This document shows, piece by piece, positions 61,134 through 64,000 of a stretch of 64,000 bases of DNA. A program made the position numbers and the translations under genes. The notes below the pieces were generated by a model. It searched no databases, was not told the DNA's origin, and saw only the letters and a program-made list of their open reading frames with translations. The stretch comes from Tribonema minus (lineage: Eukaryota > Sar > Xanthophyceae > Tribonematales > Tribonemataceae). The stretch spans positions 62,001-126,000 of the forward strand of contig JAFCMP010000549.1 of NCBI GenBank assembly GCA_017506865.1. The letters run 5' to 3'. Numbering within the stretch: position 1 is the first letter of the stretch; every line of letters starts with the position of its first letter.

Positions 61134-64000
61134 CAGTCGCGCTGTAATGAAGTGTTGAAGTTTGATACAGTGAAGTTGAAGACGGCGCTCAACAGCAGTG
61201 ATCAGGCATGCACGCCTCGTCGTCAGCCTCCTGCGCGTCAGCAATATGCAGCGGCGTCAGCTGCGCAACGCGAAGTGCAAAACAGTGCTGGACAGTAGTG
61301 ATCGAAGGAGCTAATGCGGATTCGTTTCAAGTGCTCGCGCGCTGCAAGGCCGCGCTCAGCAGTAGTAACTGAAGGGACTATTTTCGTTCAGAGTTTGAAT
61401 CAGTCGCTCGTGCGCTGTGTCGTCAGCCTCCTGCGCAGCAGCAGTACGCAGCGGCGACGTCAGTTGCGCTATCATGAAGTGTTGAAGTTCAGTACGGTGA
61501 AGTTTGAGGTCAGCGCTCAACAGCAGGCGATCCAAAGGAACCACGAGGACAAGCGTCGAGTGCTCGCGCATTGCGAAGCCACGCTCAGCAGCAGTAATGG
61601 AATCAAGGCTTGCTACAGAGTCAACGCCTTGCTGACGCGCGCGGATGCCAGTGCAGTGATGCCGTCCTCCTACACGTGACATGTTAGTCGTGTGCACAGA
61701 GCGATTGAGTTTGATATCACGGCGCAGCGAGTGCTCTGTCACGACATGAGGACTGCAAAGCCACCTGCGCTGCTTGTAGCGAGCGACCGGACGCCGCGGA
61801 GCGGCAGCGACGCGGCGCGAGCCGCGATAGCAAATCTGGCTGATGGAGGCCCTACCGTGCTCGAGTGATTAAGGAAATTTCGGGCAAGTTTCCTGAGGGG
61901 GTCCCGTTAACTTTGAATTTTCTTTTGGCGGGAGGCCTGGGCCTGACGCCGGGCTGCGGCTGACGACGGGCGGGGCCGCGGGCCGCGGGGTGTGTGCGGC
62001 GCGTGTGCTTGCTCTGCCGTCAGGATCGCTGCTGATGGCGCCTCGCCATGCAGCGGGAGACGACCTGTGATGATTTTGGTGAGCTGATGTGGCATCAGTT
62101 GCGGTTTGGCAGGGTCTCGAGCCGTGTCGTGGGTGATTGCCAGGCAACGGCACACGGCTGGCGGGCGAAGGTGGTGTTCAGTATCGCTGTCTACGACACT
62201 GCTGTTGCTGACGCTGGTCCTGCTCTTTACCTCGCTGTGCGTCGTCAGCTATGGCGATTTCGGCAGGCTGTATTGCAATAGACAATCCGGCGAGCTTCTG
62301 TTTGTGCGTGTAGCGCGCCATAGACATTGCCTGAGGCGATGATACAGCAGTATATGCTGCTGCAGCGTGCTTTCTTCTCAAGCAGCCTGCGGGAGCGGGT
62401 GTTGAACGTGTGCTTCGAGCTACTTCAAGTGCGTTATTTTCTATTGGGGGGGCCTGCGCGTGCTCTAGCTGGCTGCGTGTTTGCTGCCTGGAAAGCTGCT
62501 GGATGGCGATTTCTACTGCTGAGGATGGATTCTGTCGAAGGGGGAGCTGCTTGGTGGTGTGCATGGCGTGCTGCGATGGCGGCTGGCTCGGTTTCGGTGA
62601 CGGGCGGCGCTCTGTGAACTGTGGACGACGCAGGTGTGGAATTTGGTCTAGATCGTGTCTGATAGCATTTTTATGACTGCAGCAAGGTTGTTCAATTTTC
62701 TGCTGTGGTATCTCTGCGCCCGTATGGCGAGCCAGCTGACTGCAGAACCAGCTTCGCAAAAGTTGAGGTTGCCTCACTTGCTCTGTTCCATGACACTGGT
62801 CTGGGGCGAACACATGTTCCGAGTGGCTCAACGCGACTGCTGCTGTGTCAGTATGCTATGCGACTTTCCAGAACGACTTGCAAAGGCATATAGTGCTGCA
62901 CTGCTGCAGAGGCAGCGCCACCGCGGCGCTGCCGCGTGCGCACACATCGCACTGCATTTGTTTGATTGAAGGCCAGCTTGGCTACCTACTGTTGCAGTAA
63001 CATGATGTTGCGCGCCTGGTGGCCGGCGCTGCCTACGCGCGCTGCTCGTCTGTCACGGCTGCGCGCCTTCCACTTGGCGGCGACGCTGCGCGCGCTGCAG
63101 CGTTTGTGCGCATCGCTGTCTGCGTCACAGCAGGTGATGCTGACGTGATGTTTGCACGTGCTATCGTGCCCCGGCGGCGGTTGCGCGTGTATTTCAGTCA
63201 GCGGCACCTTGACGTAGGACAGTTTTGCCGCAGTTGCATTGTGCTGCGCAGCGCGGCGAGCCTTCTGCAATGCTGCCTTCTGCAATGCTGAGCGCATCGC
63301 GGCGCGCATGCGCGCTGCGGCGGCGCCTGCTGCTAGCAGTCAGCGGCTCGGTGCTCTCTGCTGCGCAGCTGCTCAGCACTACTGCTATGACCTGTTAGCC
63401 CGCGCGGCGCGCGCTGTTTCGGCTGCGCGCCTGTCAGTTGGCGGCGCCTGTATGCAACGCTGCACCCGCTGCAGTGCAAAACTCAGCACAGTGCCCACCC
63501 ACGCGCTGCGGCAACAGCGGTGGCAGCGCCCGCGCGTGCTTGCGCTGTGGATGCTTGGAAGCATGGCAGGTGGTGGCGCTGGCGCACGCGGCAGCAGCTG
63601 GCGACGTCATGTGTGCGCACTGTCGCCCGCGCCACAGCTAGCGGCGCTGGCGCGCGGCGCCGCCTACGTGCTTGTATCAGCTGCATGTCAGCTGGCGACG
63701 CCTGTGCGCGCGCTGCACGTGCTGCAGCGCGTGGCTTGACGTGGTGGTTGCGCATGCGCCGCGGCGGCGCCGCCTGCATGTGCTTGCACTGTGGCGGCGG
63801 CGCCTGCGCTCGCCTGGGGATGCTGGCGGTGTGCGCGCTGCCACCCGCCACGACTGAACCTTTCCTCCGCGACGCATGGCGTCGGCGCAGCTTGCTTTGA
63901 ATGCAATTTATCCTTAGGGGGGAGGGGCGTTGGGCGTGCTTTGAATGCGATTTACGCCTTGTTCGGCGGTCGCGAGCCCCCCCCCGGCGGGGGAGATCTT
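61134..64000. other. Unassigned upstream flank of TRAPPC10
   Basis: It should contain the TRAPPC10 promoter and perhaps a first exon. Copies of the exon 1 start (GCCTCGTCGTCAGCCTCCTGCGC) lie at 61210-61240 and 61420-61440. A GC-rich block runs from 61890 to 62000. Open frames occur on both strands, the longest on the minus strand at 62178-62831, but none looks like a known protein. From about 63010 to 63740 a degenerate repeat containing GCTGCGCGCCT.TCA.TTGGCGGCG and GCGCGCTGCA recurs about three times. I cannot assign a gene here. Confidence 0.4.

Noticed and set aside
62178-62831. Longest open frame upstream of TRAPPC10 (217 codons, minus strand)
   Set aside because: Gln/Ser/Ala-rich with no recognisable domain. 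The opposite strand is also open in places, as expected for GC-rich repeats.

Overview
The window looks like nuclear DNA of a eukaryotic microalga or a related protist. Genes are split by many long introns, with mostly GTATGT/GTGAGT donors. Short TTAGGG/CCCTAA tracts are scattered through the introns. TTAGGG rather than TTTAGGG telomere-type repeats, together with the gene content, would fit a heterokont (stramenopile) alga, but this is a weak inference and no marker gene settles it. No CRISPR, operon, Shine-Dalgarno or other bacterial signature was seen.

Layout. (1) 263-2149, minus: a three-exon gene for a membrane-anchored thioredoxin. (2) 2521-4799, plus: a four-exon glutathione peroxidase, divergent from the thioredoxin gene across about 370 bp. 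(3) 5462-11290, plus: a six-exon gene for an LEA-like amphipathic repeat protein. (4) 12889 to about 61133, minus: a single gene of about 48 kb for the TRAPP II subunit TRAPPC10/Trs130. I could follow it as 40 exons with compatible phases at every junction, giving 4506 coding bases (about 1501 codons plus stop), so only about 9% of the locus is coding. (5) 61134-64000: an unassigned flank with GC-rich repeats.

The thioredoxin and peroxidase are both thiol-redox enzymes and may share a promoter region. The LEA-like protein would fit desiccation or cold tolerance. TRAPPC10 is a housekeeping subunit of the trans-Golgi Rab-GEF complex.

The most unusual property is how the introns are built. Next to most TRAPPC10 exons, and next to exons of the GPX and LEA-like genes, the intron holds a tandem series of decayed copies of that same exon's edge, together with its splice site and the first intron bases. 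Copies of an exon's 3' edge lie in the downstream intron and copies of its 5' edge lie in the upstream intron. I call these splice-edge echo arrays. They alternate with telomere-like tracts, perfect hairpins, a clear hAT-type MITE with an 8-bp target duplication, a fragment of organellar LSU rRNA and a dispersed repeat present three times.
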